Below, in pieces: positions 26,306 through 35,584 of a DNA stretch of 64,000 nucleotides. Each line of letters begins with the position of its first letter. Positions within the stretch are counted from its first letter, which is position 1. Source of the stretch: Bin5 sp965242905 (lineage in GTDB: Bacteria; Chloroflexota; Anaerolineae; Caldilineales; Caldilineaceae). The notes under the pieces were generated by a model that saw only the letters and a program-made list of their open reading frames with translations, was not told where the DNA came from and did no database searches. The DNA lies in contig CBDETM010000002.1 of NCBI GenBank assembly GCA_965242905.1, positions 4,464,001-4,528,000 of the forward strand. Reading direction: 5' to 3'. The translations under genes and the position numbers were made by a program.

Positions 26306-27310
26306 GTGACTGGAATGAAGGGCACCGATCTTGTTGGCCTGTTTACTGAGCATCTTCGCCTGTGTAACGTAAAGAAAGGCGAAGTGATTCTTGCCTTCAC
26401 TGACGCCCAATTCGCCTTTCCGGAGTACCCAGGTGCAATGATGGCCGCGGCCACTTCTTTGGGCGCGGAGGTATTTACAATCACCGCCCCCTCCGACGCT
26501 GAAATCTCGGCCCAGCTTGTACTTGACGCCTGGAAATCCGCAGACATGGTCGTCGCCATGACCTCAATTCCCTGGCTCTACACAGACGCCCACAACGAAG
26601 CGCTCGCCTCCGGCACACGCACGCTTATGGTCCACGAGCCGGTCGCCAACCTCAAGCGCATGTTCCCCAACGAGGACGTCATCAGACGCACCTACGCCGG
26701 CGCCAAACGCATGGCCGAAGCCAGCGAAATACGCGTCACCGACTCCGCCGGCTCCGACTTCACCCTCCGCAAAGACGGCCGCAAGGGCCACGCTCAGGTT
26801 GGGCTCGCCGACCAGCCCGGTCGCTGGGACCACTGGCCGGCTGGACTCGTGGCCACTGGCCCCCTCGAAGACACCGCCCAAGGCACCTACATCGTCCGCG
26901 CCGGCGACGTGATACTCCAGCAACGCAGACACACAGTCTCTGAAATCCGCATGACCCTCGAAGCCGGCCTCATCACCAGTATCGAAGGCGGTCTCGATGC
27001 TCAGCTCCTGCGCGACTACCTCAGCTCATTCGACGACCCGGACGCATTCCGCTTCGCCCACGCCGGCTGGGGAACCGAGCACAGAGCCCTCTGGAACGTG
27101 GTCGGCATGGACTCTGAGAGTCTTTACGGCACTGTCATGGTCTCCCCTGGCCGCAACATCTTTAACGCCGCCCACGAACACTCCGGCCTCGGCGGCACCA
27201 ACTACACCAGGGCACACATCGACCTCTGCTGCCGCCACAAAAACCTCTACCTGGACGGCGAGTTAATCGTCAATGAAGATGAGGAGATCGTACCCGAATA
27301 CCTGCGGTAA
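26306..27310 (+). CDS. NicX/M29-aminopeptidase-fold protein, paralogue 1
   Basis: A 334-residue cytosolic protein of the superfamily that joins M29 aminopeptidases and 2,5-dihydroxypyridine 5,6-dioxygenase (NicX). His252 in FAHAGWGTEH and the His304-x-Asp306 pair in RAHIDLCC fit the Fe(II) ligands of NicX (as I recall, His265, His318 and Asp320), with nearly the same spacing (52 and 2 against 53 and 2). M29 peptidases are longer, about 410, and need additional Glu ligands that I do not see. It is thus either a ring-opening dioxygenase or a metallohydrolase. The start is a GTG after AAAGGAACTGAG; an ATG three codons in is also possible. Two paralogues follow directly. Confidence 0.75.
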   Translation: MTGMKGTDLVGLFTEHLRLCNVKKGEVILAFTDAQFAFPEYPGAMMAAATSLGAEVFTITAPSDAEISAQLVLDAWKSADMVVAMTSIPWLYTDAHNEALASGTRTLMVHEPVANLKRMFPNEDVIRRTYAGAKRMAEASEIRVTDSAGSDFTLRKDGRKGHAQVGLADQPGRWDHWPAGLVATGPLEDTAQGTYIVRAGDVILQQRRHTVSEIRMTLEAGLITSIEGGLDAQLLRDYLSSFDDPDAFRFAHAGWGTEHRALWNVVGMDSESLYGTVMVSPGRNIFNAAHEHSGLGGTNYTRAHIDLCCRHKNLYLDGELIVNEDEEIVPEYLR

Positions 27311-27370
27311 AATCTATCTGCAATCCCAACGCCAGCACTGCGGCCAGTGCTCCAATGGAGGATCCAAAGC

Positions 27371-28459
27371 ATGACGACTTCACAACATACAAATAGCTTT
27401 GCCGAGTTACTCGCCGAAGCGTTGGCGTTGAGCAAAATCAGTGACGGCACGCGCGCCGCCCTCTTGAGCGCGCACGTGTACGACGAACGCGCCATGCGCG
27501 CCTACAGCGACGCCCTTGACATCCTCGGCGCAGATTGGGTTCGCGTCATCATGTCCGGGCGGACCAATGGGACCAATTTCGCCAACCCCGTGCAGGACGG
27601 CTCCTTTGTTGCCGACATTCTCAAGTCGGCCGACGTCGTCGTCAGGCCGACCACAGCCAAAGGCGCCGTAGCCGACATCGGCATGTACACGCCCGTCTTC
27701 GAAGAGATCATCATGAGCGGAACGCGCTGGTGGGACTGCTCCGTCGGCGGCTCCGAAACACTCCTCCGCAAACTGTTCCCGACCCAACCCATGATCGACC
27801 GCACCCGCGCCGGCGCCGTCCGCATGCAGGAGGCCAAGACCCTGCGCGTCACCTCCGAGGCCGGCACCGACCTGACCCTGAGCGTTGACGGCCGCATCGG
27901 CCATTGCCAGGTAGGCATCGTCGACGAGCCGGGCCGCTGGGACAACTTCGGCTTCGGCCTGGTCGCCACCGCGCCCGTTGAAGACTCTGCCAATGGGAAG
28001 GTGGTCTGGGACGCCGAAGACTCACTCGGCGAACTGCTCGGTTCTTACAGCGACCTGCTCCCGGAGCAGGTCGTTACCCACTTCGAGAATGGCAAAATCG
28101 TCCGCATCGAGGGCGGTTGGGTAGCACGTCGCTTCGAGAGTTACCTTGCCGGGCTCAAACGCCCCGAATTCTACCGAATCGCCCACATCGGTTGGGGCAC
28201 GCATGAAAGTGCCGCCTGGGGCGGCCCCGGCTGGAACACCGCTGAGTGGGAGAGCTACTACGGCTGTATCATGCTCCACCTCGGCATGAACATCTTTTCC
28301 ACACTCGCTCCCTACAACGGCCTCCATGGCCAGAATCGCCCGTCCATCGCTTGGCCCATGCCGTCGCACGCCGGCGGTTGCCTGCTGCGCCACGACCTCT
28401 ATCTCGATGGCGAGCTGATTGTGAAAGCCGGGGACATCGTCCCGGACGAACTGAAGTAA
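27371..28459 (+). CDS. NicX/M29-aminopeptidase-fold protein, paralogue 2, altered metal site
   Basis: A 362-residue relative of both neighbours: SEAGTDLTLSVDGRIGHCQ, VDEPGRWDNFGFGLVAT and the tail LYLDGELIVKAGDIVPDELK align along their length. His272 (IAHIGWGTH) is kept. The His-x-Asp pair is replaced: the aligned place reads SHAGGCLL, so His333 remains but the Asp ligand is Gly335. An insertion of about 10 residues (TLAPYNGLHGQNRPSIAWPM region) lies before it. The protein may bind a different metal, act as a non-catalytic partner, or have shifted chemistry. GGAGG precedes the ATG, with only 60 bases after paralogue 1. Confidence 0.75.
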   Translation: MTTSQHTNSFAELLAEALALSKISDGTRAALLSAHVYDERAMRAYSDALDILGADWVRVIMSGRTNGTNFANPVQDGSFVADILKSADVVVRPTTAKGAVADIGMYTPVFEEIIMSGTRWWDCSVGGSETLLRKLFPTQPMIDRTRAGAVRMQEAKTLRVTSEAGTDLTLSVDGRIGHCQVGIVDEPGRWDNFGFGLVATAPVEDSANGKVVWDAEDSLGELLGSYSDLLPEQVVTHFENGKIVRIEGGWVARRFESYLAGLKRPEFYRIAHIGWGTHESAAWGGPGWNTAEWESYYGCIMLHLGMNIFSTLAPYNGLHGQNRPSIAWPMPSHAGGCLLRHDLYLDGELIVKAGDIVPDELK

Positions 28460-28479
28460 ACAGGAATATCGGATACCGG

Positions 28480-28495
28480 GCCGCCTCAGGGCGGC
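28480..28495 (+). terminator. intra-operon hairpin
   Basis: GCCGCC-TCAG-GGCGGC lies between paralogues 2 and 3, with a partial outer stem (CGGA...TCCG). No T-run follows. It is more likely an mRNA-stabilising or attenuating hairpin than a full stop. Confidence 0.4.
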
Positions 28496-28531
28496 TGTCC
28501 GACGAGAAAGTAGCCACAGAGGAGTCAATCC

Positions 28532-29536
28532 ATGCGTATGCAGGATTTCGCAGTATCCTACCACGCTGCCACAGAGATAGTTGGTCTGTTCCGTGACGTA
28601 TTGGAAGGGTGCAAGCTCACTTCCGATGAGACGCTTCTGCTCTTCACCGACACCCGATTCAACCCTACATACCCTGCCGCATTCATGGCAGCTGGGCAGG
28701 AAATCGGCGCCGAAGTCATTCAGATGACCGTACCGTCCACCCTTCCTGAAATCTCTTCAGCCTACATTCGTGATGCTTGGAAAGCCGCCGACCTCGTCAT
28801 CGGCATGTCACAGGTGCAGTGGCTCTATTCGCGGGCCCACGACGAAGCGCGTCAGTCCGGTACACGCGCCCTCATGGTCGTCGAACCGATCGACGTCCTG
28901 CGTCGCCTCTCTCCCAACGAGGATGTACGCAAGCGCGGCCGCGCCGGCGTCCCCCTGTTGACTGCCGGCAAGGAAGTGCGCATCACCTCCAAGAACGGTA
29001 CCGACTTCACCGTCAACAAAGAGGGCCGCGAGGCCTACACCCTCTACAGCCTGGCCGACGAACCGGGAAAGTGGGACCACTGGCCGCAAGGGCTGGTCAC
29101 CTTCTTCGCCGCCCCCGGCCAGGGCGATGGCACAATCGTGGTCGACCCCGGCACCGTCTTTCTCAAGTTCCGCCGCCACTCCACCGAGCCTGTCAAACTC
29201 ACTGTCCGCGAAGGCCGCATCGTCAAGTTCGAGGGTGGAACTGAAGCCCGCCTCGTCGAAGAATGGTTCGCGCAGTGGAACGACCCCCGCTCCTACGAAC
29301 TGGCCCACGTCGGCTGGGGCACCGAACACCGCGCCGACTGGAACGTAATCGGCATGGACTCCGAGGCCTACTACGCCAACTTCCTATTGGCTTTTGGCCG
29401 CAACATCTTCTGGCCGGTCGGTGGTGACAACGATGTCGAGTCGCACTGGGACTTCTGCTGCCTCGATCACGATATCTACGTAGACGATCAGGTAATCGTG
29501 GAAAACGGTACCATCGTTCCGGAGAATCTCAAGTAA
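28532..29536 (+). CDS. NicX/M29-aminopeptidase-fold protein, paralogue 3
   Basis: A 334-residue protein close to paralogue 1 along its length (for example RAHDEARQSGTRALMV, GWGTEHRADWNVIGMDSE). Candidate metal ligands are His259 (LAHVGWGTEH) and His305-x-Asp307 (ESHWDFCC), so the site looks intact. AGAGGAG lies seven bases before the ATG. Its TAA overlaps the ATG of the ABC permease by one base (TAATG), tying the enzyme to the transporter in one transcript with coupled translation. This link is the best evidence that the imported compound is the substrate of these proteins. Confidence 0.77.
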   Translation: MRMQDFAVSYHAATEIVGLFRDVLEGCKLTSDETLLLFTDTRFNPTYPAAFMAAGQEIGAEVIQMTVPSTLPEISSAYIRDAWKAADLVIGMSQVQWLYSRAHDEARQSGTRALMVVEPIDVLRRLSPNEDVRKRGRAGVPLLTAGKEVRITSKNGTDFTVNKEGREAYTLYSLADEPGKWDHWPQGLVTFFAAPGQGDGTIVVDPGTVFLKFRRHSTEPVKLTVREGRIVKFEGGTEARLVEEWFAQWNDPRSYELAHVGWGTEHRADWNVIGMDSEAYYANFLLAFGRNIFWPVGGDNDVESHWDFCCLDHDIYVDDQVIVENGTIVPENLK

Positions 29537-30549
29537 TGCGACTGCTGCAATACGTCGGCAAGCGTCTGCTCCAACTGATCCCCGTCCTGTTAGGGGTCTC
29601 TATCATCATCTTCACCATCTCCCATGTCCTTCCCGGCAATCCGGTCTACCTGTTTGTCGGGATCGACACAACGCCGGAAGAAATCGAGGCGATCACGAAG
29701 CGTTTGGGGCTCGACAAGCCCCTGCATGAACAGTACTTTATCTGGCTGGGAAACGTGTTGCGCGGCGACCTCGGCGACTCCTGGTTCACCTCAGAGTCCG
29801 TCGCCCAGGACCTGATTCGGAGGTTCCCTGCCACCTTCGAAATGACCACTGCCGCCCTCCTCCTTTCGATAGCGCTGGGCGTTCCCCTCGGCGTCCTGTC
29901 AGCAGTCTACAGAAACAGCTGGATCGACAACATCAGCCGTGGCATCACACTTATGGGCGTGTCAGTGCCCTCCTTCTGGTTGGGGCTCCTCCTGATCTAC
30001 GTCCTGTTTTACCTGTTGCGGATATTTCCGCCGCCAAGCGGCCGCATCGGTCTGCTCGTCTCACCGCCGGATCGAATCACTGGCCTCTACCTTGTCGATA
30101 GTCTGCTCACCGGCAACTGGAAGGCCTTCAGTTCGAGCGCACAACATCTGGCCCTGCCCGTCATCACCCAGGCCCTGGTTACCCTCGCGCCCATCACTCG
30201 CCTGATGCGCTCGTCGATGTTGGAAGTCCTTGGGTCCGAGTTCATTCAGGCAGCCCGCGCCAACGGCGTGCCTGATCGGCAGATCTACTTCCGCGACGCC
30301 TTGCGCAACGCCCTTCTCGCCCCCCTGACCTTCGTCGCACTCGTCTACGGCAACCTGTTGGGCGGCAGCGTTGTGCTCGAGAGAATATTTTCCTGGCCAG
30401 GCATTGGACGCTACGCGCTCGAATCGATCGTCGTTAAAGATTACAACGCTGTACAGGGCTTTGTCCTTCTCGCCGCCGTTCTATACGTCCTTGTGTTCCT
30501 GATCGTAGACATCCTTTACTTTGTCATCGATCCGAGAATCACCGCCTAG
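29536..30549 (+). CDS. peptide/nickel-type ABC transporter permease (DppB-like)
   Basis: A 337-residue inner-membrane permease with about six spans. The N-terminus YVGKRLLQLIPVLLGVSIIIF and VLPGNPVYLFVG, then the EAA-type loop near ITRLMRSSMLEVLGSEFIQAARANGVPD, are typical of DppB/OppB. GGSVVLERIFSWPGIGRYALES is another signature. A segment of about 30 residues around 175-205 (PPDRITGLYLVDSLLTGNWKAF area) is longer than in E. coli DppB. It begins within the stop of NicX-like paralogue 3. With its partner it forms the channel of a five-gene uptake system. Confidence 0.92.
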   Translation: MRLLQYVGKRLLQLIPVLLGVSIIIFTISHVLPGNPVYLFVGIDTTPEEIEAITKRLGLDKPLHEQYFIWLGNVLRGDLGDSWFTSESVAQDLIRRFPATFEMTTAALLLSIALGVPLGVLSAVYRNSWIDNISRGITLMGVSVPSFWLGLLLIYVLFYLLRIFPPPSGRIGLLVSPPDRITGLYLVDSLLTGNWKAFSSSAQHLALPVITQALVTLAPITRLMRSSMLEVLGSEFIQAARANGVPDRQIYFRDALRNALLAPLTFVALVYGNLLGGSVVLERIFSWPGIGRYALESIVVKDYNAVQGFVLLAAVLYVLVFLIVDILYFVIDPRITA

Positions 30550-30643
30550 CCTATCTGCCATGAGTGCAGGCGATCTTCTGCCTGCAGGGCGCCCGCACCA
30601 TTCCGCAGAAACAAGATTGAACTGGATTACCAGAGACTGAGAC

Positions 30644-31537
30644 ATGAGAGCACAGGGAACACCACTGCAACTGGGCTTGGATGCAGAACTGCCCCCGGGC
30701 CTGCAGCGATTCCTCTACCAGCTGCGCCGCAACTGGTCGACGATGGTGGGGATCGCCATTATCCTGTTCTTCGTCCTGGTAGCGATCTTCGCGCCGGTGC
30801 TGGCGACCCACGATCCCGTCGTCACCAACCTGGAAGAGCAGTTCGAGCCGCCCAGCGCCAGGCACTTCTTCGGTACCGACGAGGTCGGCTGGGACATCTA
30901 TTCCCGCGTTATCTACGCCACGCGCGTCGATTTCTTAATCGCCATCGCCTCTGTCCTCATGGCGATTGCCATCGGCGTGCCCTTAGGTGGGTTAGCCGGT
31001 TACTTTAGCGGAAGATTCGACGACATCCTCATGCGTATCCTTGACGCCTTCCAGGCCTTTCCTCCTCTTATTCTGGCGATGGCTGTTGTTGCAGCGCTGG
31101 GGAGAAGCATCTGGCTCGTCATCGCCGTAATCGCCTTTATCAACTTTCCTTCTTACTTGCGCGTCGTTCGCGCCGAAATGAAGAGCAAGAAGGAAAGCTT
31201 CTATGCTGAGGCCGCCCGCTCCGTGGGCAACCCGTCCCACCGGCTCATTTTTCGCCATCTCATCCCCAACTGCCTCGACCCCGTGCTCGCTCAAGCCCCC
31301 CTCAATGCCGGTTGGGCAATTCTGGTTGCCGCCAGCCTCAGCTTTATCGGCCTCGGCGTGCCCATACCGACCCCCGAGTGGGGATCGATGATAAACGATG
31401 GGGTCGGGGGCATCGTCAGCGGCGAATGGTGGATCTCTTTCTTCCCAGGGCTCGCCGCCATGCTTGCCGTCCTCGGTTTCAACCTGCTATCAGAAGGATT
31501 GAGAGACATCTTCGATCCCAAACGGATGGAAACCTGA
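30644..31537 (+). CDS. peptide/nickel-type ABC transporter permease (DppC-like)
   Basis: A 297-residue inner-membrane permease. After a short cytoplasmic N-terminus come VGIAIILFFVLVAIFAPVLA (first span) and the LEEQFEPPSARHFFGTDEVGWDIYSRV loop, the DppC hallmark. The EAA loop is around VVRAEMKSKKESFYAEAARSVG, and SLSFIGLGVPIPTPEWGSMI is near the end. The ribosome site is weak (GAGAC). The gap of 94 bases from the first permease is the widest inside the transporter but holds nothing else. The ATPase gene follows after three bases. Confidence 0.92.
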   Translation: MRAQGTPLQLGLDAELPPGLQRFLYQLRRNWSTMVGIAIILFFVLVAIFAPVLATHDPVVTNLEEQFEPPSARHFFGTDEVGWDIYSRVIYATRVDFLIAIASVLMAIAIGVPLGGLAGYFSGRFDDILMRILDAFQAFPPLILAMAVVAALGRSIWLVIAVIAFINFPSYLRVVRAEMKSKKESFYAEAARSVGNPSHRLIFRHLIPNCLDPVLAQAPLNAGWAILVAASLSFIGLGVPIPTPEWGSMINDGVGGIVSGEWWISFFPGLAAMLAVLGFNLLSEGLRDIFDPKRMET

Positions 31538-31540
31538 CAG

Positions 31541-32569
31541 ATGCTGGAAGCACACAGGCCCAACACGCTCCTCGACATCAGGGGCCTCCATACCTACTTC
31601 TATACCTATGAGGGAATCGTCAGGGCCGTCAACAGCGTCTCCTACAGGCTGAATCGCGGCGAAATCACCGGTCTGGTCGGAGAGAGCGGGTCGGGCAAGT
31701 CCGTGACCGCACAGTCGATCATCCAGCTCGTCAAGGCCCCCGGCAAAATCGTGAGCGGCGAGGTCTGGCTCGATGGCGAGGACCTGATGTCTCTCAGCCA
31801 GGCTGAAATGCAAGAGGTGCGCGGACGTAGAATCTCCATGATCTTCCAGGAACCCCGCGCCGCCCTCAATCCCCTCTTTACCGTCGGCGACCAGATTAGC
31901 CGCGTGATTCAGCTGCGTGAGAACTGCTCGCGCAACGTCGCTGAGAACCACGCAATCGAAATGATGCGCGCCGTTGAAATCGCCGACCCTGAGCGCCGCG
32001 CCCGCGCCTACCCACATGAACTCTCCGGCGGCATGTGCCAGCGCGTCATGGTCGCCATGGCCCTGAGCGCCAATCCACTGCTCCTGATCGCCGATGAACC
32101 GACAACAGGTCTTGACGTTACCGTGCAGGCTCAGGTGCTGGACCTGATTCGCACACGCGTCAGATCGGCCGGCTCCGCCTGCCTGTTCATCACGCACGAC
32201 CTGGGCGTCGTCGCCGAACTGTGCGAACGCGTAATCGTCATGTACGCCGGCCGCGTCGTCGAACAGGGTCCCGTGGCCGAGATTTTCACCAATCCCCGCC
32301 ACCCTTACACACAAGGGCTTATCGCTTCCACGTTACGCGTAGACATTGACAAACCGATCTCCACTATTCCCGGCACGGTACCGGATGCCGTGCATCTGCC
32401 CAGCGGCTGCACATTTCACCCCAGATGCCCCTTTGCCGAGGAGCTCTGCTGGCATGAAGAACCCCCGATGGTCGAAGCAGGACATGACCATTCAACACGC
32501 TGCCATATCGTCTCCGGACGGATAGAAAAGGAAATGCTGGAAGAAGCCTGGGAACTGGAGGCGGCCTGA
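31541..32569 (+). CDS. peptide-type ABC transporter ATP-binding protein (DppD-like)
   Basis: A 342-residue ATPase. Walker A is GESGSGKS (about 47-54), the Q-loop FQEPRAALNP, the signature LSGGMCQR, Walker B LLLIADEPTTGLD and the H-loop FITHDLGVV. The oligopeptide C-terminal domain with GCTFHPRCPFAEELCWHEEP (about 288-307) holds the cysteine pattern that binds an iron-sulfur cluster in some DppD proteins. The start lies three bases after the permease stop. It pairs with the second ATPase to form the nucleotide-binding heterodimer. Confidence 0.93.
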   Translation: MLEAHRPNTLLDIRGLHTYFYTYEGIVRAVNSVSYRLNRGEITGLVGESGSGKSVTAQSIIQLVKAPGKIVSGEVWLDGEDLMSLSQAEMQEVRGRRISMIFQEPRAALNPLFTVGDQISRVIQLRENCSRNVAENHAIEMMRAVEIADPERRARAYPHELSGGMCQRVMVAMALSANPLLLIADEPTTGLDVTVQAQVLDLIRTRVRSAGSACLFITHDLGVVAELCERVIVMYAGRVVEQGPVAEIFTNPRHPYTQGLIASTLRVDIDKPISTIPGTVPDAVHLPSGCTFHPRCPFAEELCWHEEPPMVEAGHDHSTRCHIVSGRIEKEMLEEAWELEAA

Positions 32570-32633
32570 CCTGGTCCTGGCAAACTCGCACTGAATCGGG
32601 TCCATCGCTCCCATACGGACCCGGAGAACAGAT

Positions 32634-33665
32634 ATGTCACTTGCCAACAACGATTCATTCATTCGAATCCGTAACCTGCGCAAAGATTTCCCGATTCGGG
32701 TCAGCATGTTTTCCCGTGTCCGGCTGCGCGCTGTTGACGACATATCATTCGATATCCCCAGAGGCTCTACAATGGGACTGGTCGGCGAGAGCGGTTGTGG
32801 CAAGACCACTGCCGGCCGCTGTCTCTTGCGGCTGATCGAACCCACCTCCGGCGACATCTGGATGGGAGAGCAGAACCTCACCGACCTGAAAAGCGAGCAA
32901 GTCGCAAAAATGCGCGGCCGCATGCAAATGGTCTTCCAGGATCCCGGTGGCTCGCTCACACCGCGCATGACGGTCGGCGCCATCCTCCGCGAACCGCTGG
33001 ACCTGCACACCAACCTGAACGCACACGAAAAGGACCAGCGCGTCCGCGAACTACTCTCCCAGGTCGGGCTTCAACCCGATCATCTCTCACGCTACCCCCA
33101 TCAGTTCAGCGGCGGCCAGCAGCAGCGCATCGGGGTCGCCCGCGCCATCGCTACCCATCCCGACTTCATCGTGCTCGACGAACCAACTTCTGCTCTCGAT
33201 GTCTCTGTACGCGGCCAGATCCTGCGCCTGCTAACCAGGCTGCAGGAGGAGCTGGGTCTCACCTACCTGTTCATTTCCCACGATCTGAGCGTCATCAAGC
33301 ATACCTGCACTCAGGTAGCGGTGATGTACCTGGGCCGCATCGTGGAAACTGGCAGCACCGATGAGATCTTCGACTCACCTGCACATCCCTACACACAGGC
33401 CCTGCTCTCCGCGGTCCCGATTCCAGACCCCTCGCAACGTGGCAAAGAGCGCCTGAAGTTGCCTGGTGAAGTGCCCAGCCCCATCGACCTGCCGCCCGGG
33501 TGCCGCCTGTACTCACGCTGCCCGTATCGCCGCGACGCCTGTTTGCAGCCTGGCCCACCCCTGTTTCACATTGCCAACACACACAGCGCCGCCTGTATCC
33601 TGGTCGAAAACATTGATGTCAATCGTGAAGAGAATGCCCTTTCCGCCTACTCGCAGCCTGCCTAG
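32634..33665 (+). CDS. peptide-type ABC transporter ATP-binding protein (DppF-like)
   Basis: A 343-residue second ATPase. Walker A GESGCGKTT (about 50-58), Q-loop VFQDPGGSLTPRMT, signature FSGGQQQR, Walker B FIVLDEPTSALD and FISHDLSVIKHT are all intact. The C-terminus has the oligopeptide domain with GCRLYSRCPYRRDACLQPGPP. GGAGA precedes the ATG. The gap to the binding-protein gene, 188 bases, is long enough for an internal promoter, which is common for binding proteins needed in excess. Confidence 0.93.
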   Translation: MSLANNDSFIRIRNLRKDFPIRVSMFSRVRLRAVDDISFDIPRGSTMGLVGESGCGKTTAGRCLLRLIEPTSGDIWMGEQNLTDLKSEQVAKMRGRMQMVFQDPGGSLTPRMTVGAILREPLDLHTNLNAHEKDQRVRELLSQVGLQPDHLSRYPHQFSGGQQQRIGVARAIATHPDFIVLDEPTSALDVSVRGQILRLLTRLQEELGLTYLFISHDLSVIKHTCTQVAVMYLGRIVETGSTDEIFDSPAHPYTQALLSAVPIPDPSQRGKERLKLPGEVPSPIDLPPGCRLYSRCPYRRDACLQPGPPLFHIANTHSAACILVENIDVNREENALSAYSQPA

Positions 33666-33853
33666 ACGCCCAGGGGCAACGCCGTGTACCGCGTTCCTTG
33701 GTCAGAGCCTCAGCAAAGACCTTTGGCATCGTAGAGCCGTCCAACTGCAGCATCCTGAGCCAGCAATCAGGAACTGATACTGGAAACCGACATTCACTGT
33801 GGACCGCGAGCTGGCGCCTCCCACACACTTCCCGCCAAAAGGAGTTTGCAGAC

Positions 33854-35584
33854 ATGCAAAGCAAAAAGATGTCTCACCGATTCACGATGGTGACCGTTGT
33901 CAGCCTTCTCTGTCTGGCCTTGTTGGCCGCCTGTGCCCCCGCGGCCACCCCCGCTGGCAGCGACCAACCGGCCGACACCGCCGCCGTCGACACGTCCGAC
34001 TTGACAGGCCGCGAATTGGCCTTGGCAACAGCCACCGAAGAAGATCGAACACTCATCGTCGCCGTAAGCCAGGATCTCTCCACGCTCGACTGGGACGCAT
34101 CCGGCGCCTTCCCGCGTATGACCGAAACGCAGGTGAATGTCCTGGGCAGCTGGGCGCAGCCGGCAATCATCGAGCTCGAGGACGGCAGCATGGTCGGCGA
34201 TGCGCTCAACTTTGAGCCTATGCTGGCCGATACAATGGTGATTTCCATGGATGGCACGCAATGGACCTTCCAGCTGCCTGAGGGCATGAAGCACTACCCC
34301 TCCGGCAATGAGATCACTGCGAACGATTACCTCTACTACAAGGATCGCCGCGGTAACATGCGCGTCCCGCCCTCACTCGATCGGCTGGTCCGTTTGGCCA
34401 CCGAGGAAGATCCGCTCAAGGGTTTTGAGGTGCTCGACGACTACACCTTCCGCTTCAACGCATCCGATTGGACGCCAATTTTGCGGCCCTTCATGAGCTG
34501 CTGCCAGTTCGGCTACATTATCGACAGCCAGGCATACATGGATGCCGGTGAAGCAGAAGGCGACAAGTGGGGCCAGGAGTACGCCAAGACCAACATGCCC
34601 AGCAGCGGCCCCTACTACATCCACGAGCGCATACCAAACGAGCTCATGGAGTTCCGCACCAACCCCAACTGGCAGGGCAAGGAACCCTACTTTAACCGTA
34701 TACTCTTTACCGTAGTTCCCGAGTCTGCTGACCGCGTTCTCCTGCTGAAGGCCGGCGAGGTCGACATGGCCCAGGACCTCTCCGCCAAAGAGATCAATGA
34801 CCTCCGCAGCGACGACACCGTCCAGGTGAAGCAAGTGCGCATCGGCGACATGATCGTCATGCCGATCAACCACAACTCCGAACCCTTCAACAACAAACTC
34901 GTCCGCCAGGCCGTCGCCTACCTGATTCCCTATGACGATATTATCGATAGCGTCTGGTTTGGCAGCGCCGAGCGCAGTTTTGGACCTGTTCCCTCCATGG
35001 TACCGGGCTTCGACCACAGCTACTGGCCCTACGACCTCCCCGAAGAGGAGGCCATCGCCAAGGCCAAAGAGCTCTTGGCCGAAGCTGGCTACGCAGATGG
35101 CCTGGAGTTCGATCTGAACATCGACTTGGGCACGCCCGAACAGGCCAGCATGGCCAAGATCATTCAGAGCGCGCTCGCACAAGCCGGCATCACCGTTAAC
35201 ATCAATCCCATGCCGCGCGCCGCCTATCAGGAAGGCAAGAATCAGGGCACCCATACCTCTGCGCTGGACACGCTCTTCCCCTGGGTCGCCGAACCCGGCT
35301 ACTTCATGGACATTCTGTTGGGATGCGCCTCCTACGGCAATCGCTACAGCGGAATCTGCCTCGAAGAAGCCGATGACCTGATCCGCCAGGCCGGCACGAC
35401 CGTCGACGAAGACGAGCGCTTTGAGCTGTACAGCCAGGCCCAGCGCCTCCACATCGACAACGCGTCCTGGATCTGGCTCGGCGCCCGCTACTTTAATCTG
35501 GCCATCGCTTCCGATATCGCCGGCTATGTCGCCTTCCCGGACACTCGCACACGTTACTGGCATCTATATCGCGATTCCGAATAG
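33854..35584 (+). CDS. peptide-type ABC transporter substrate-binding lipoprotein (family 5)
   Basis: A 576-residue family 5 solute-binding protein. The signal peptide ends with lipobox LLAAC (Cys27), followed by an Ala/Pro/Thr linker, so it is anchored as a lipoprotein. The mature part shows the fold: DGTQWTFQLPEGMKHYPSG, AKTNMPSSGPYYIHERIP, VRQAVAYLIPYDDIIDSV, AKELLAEAGYADGLEFDL. Family members bind peptides, glycosides, nickel chelates or opines, so the ligand cannot be read from sequence. AAAAGGAG lies eight bases before the chosen ATG; an in-frame upstream reading of 52 codons is non-conserved. Confidence 0.92.
   Translation: MQSKKMSHRFTMVTVVSLLCLALLAACAPAATPAGSDQPADTAAVDTSDLTGRELALATATEEDRTLIVAVSQDLSTLDWDASGAFPRMTETQVNVLGSWAQPAIIELEDGSMVGDALNFEPMLADTMVISMDGTQWTFQLPEGMKHYPSGNEITANDYLYYKDRRGNMRVPPSLDRLVRLATEEDPLKGFEVLDDYTFRFNASDWTPILRPFMSCCQFGYIIDSQAYMDAGEAEGDKWGQEYAKTNMPSSGPYYIHERIPNELMEFRTNPNWQGKEPYFNRILFTVVPESADRVLLLKAGEVDMAQDLSAKEINDLRSDDTVQVKQVRIGDMIVMPINHNSEPFNNKLVRQAVAYLIPYDDIIDSVWFGSAERSFGPVPSMVPGFDHSYWPYDLPEEEAIAKAKELLAEAGYADGLEFDLNIDLGTPEQASMAKIIQSALAQAGITVNINPMPRAAYQEGKNQGTHTSALDTLFPWVAEPGYFMDILLGCASYGNRYSGICLEEADDLIRQAGTTVDEDERFELYSQAQRLHIDNASWIWLGARYFNLAIASDIAGYVAFPDTRTRYWHLYRDSE

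Noticed and set aside
26306..29536. Calling the three proteins M29 leucyl aminopeptidases outright
   Set aside because: They are about 60 residues shorter and lack the extra Glu ligands; the spacing of His residues fits NicX better, so I left the call open between the two.
34373..35563. A 396-codon open frame antisense to the binding protein
   Set aside because: The plus strand encodes a clear lipoprotein with signal and family 5 motifs; the antisense reading has none.
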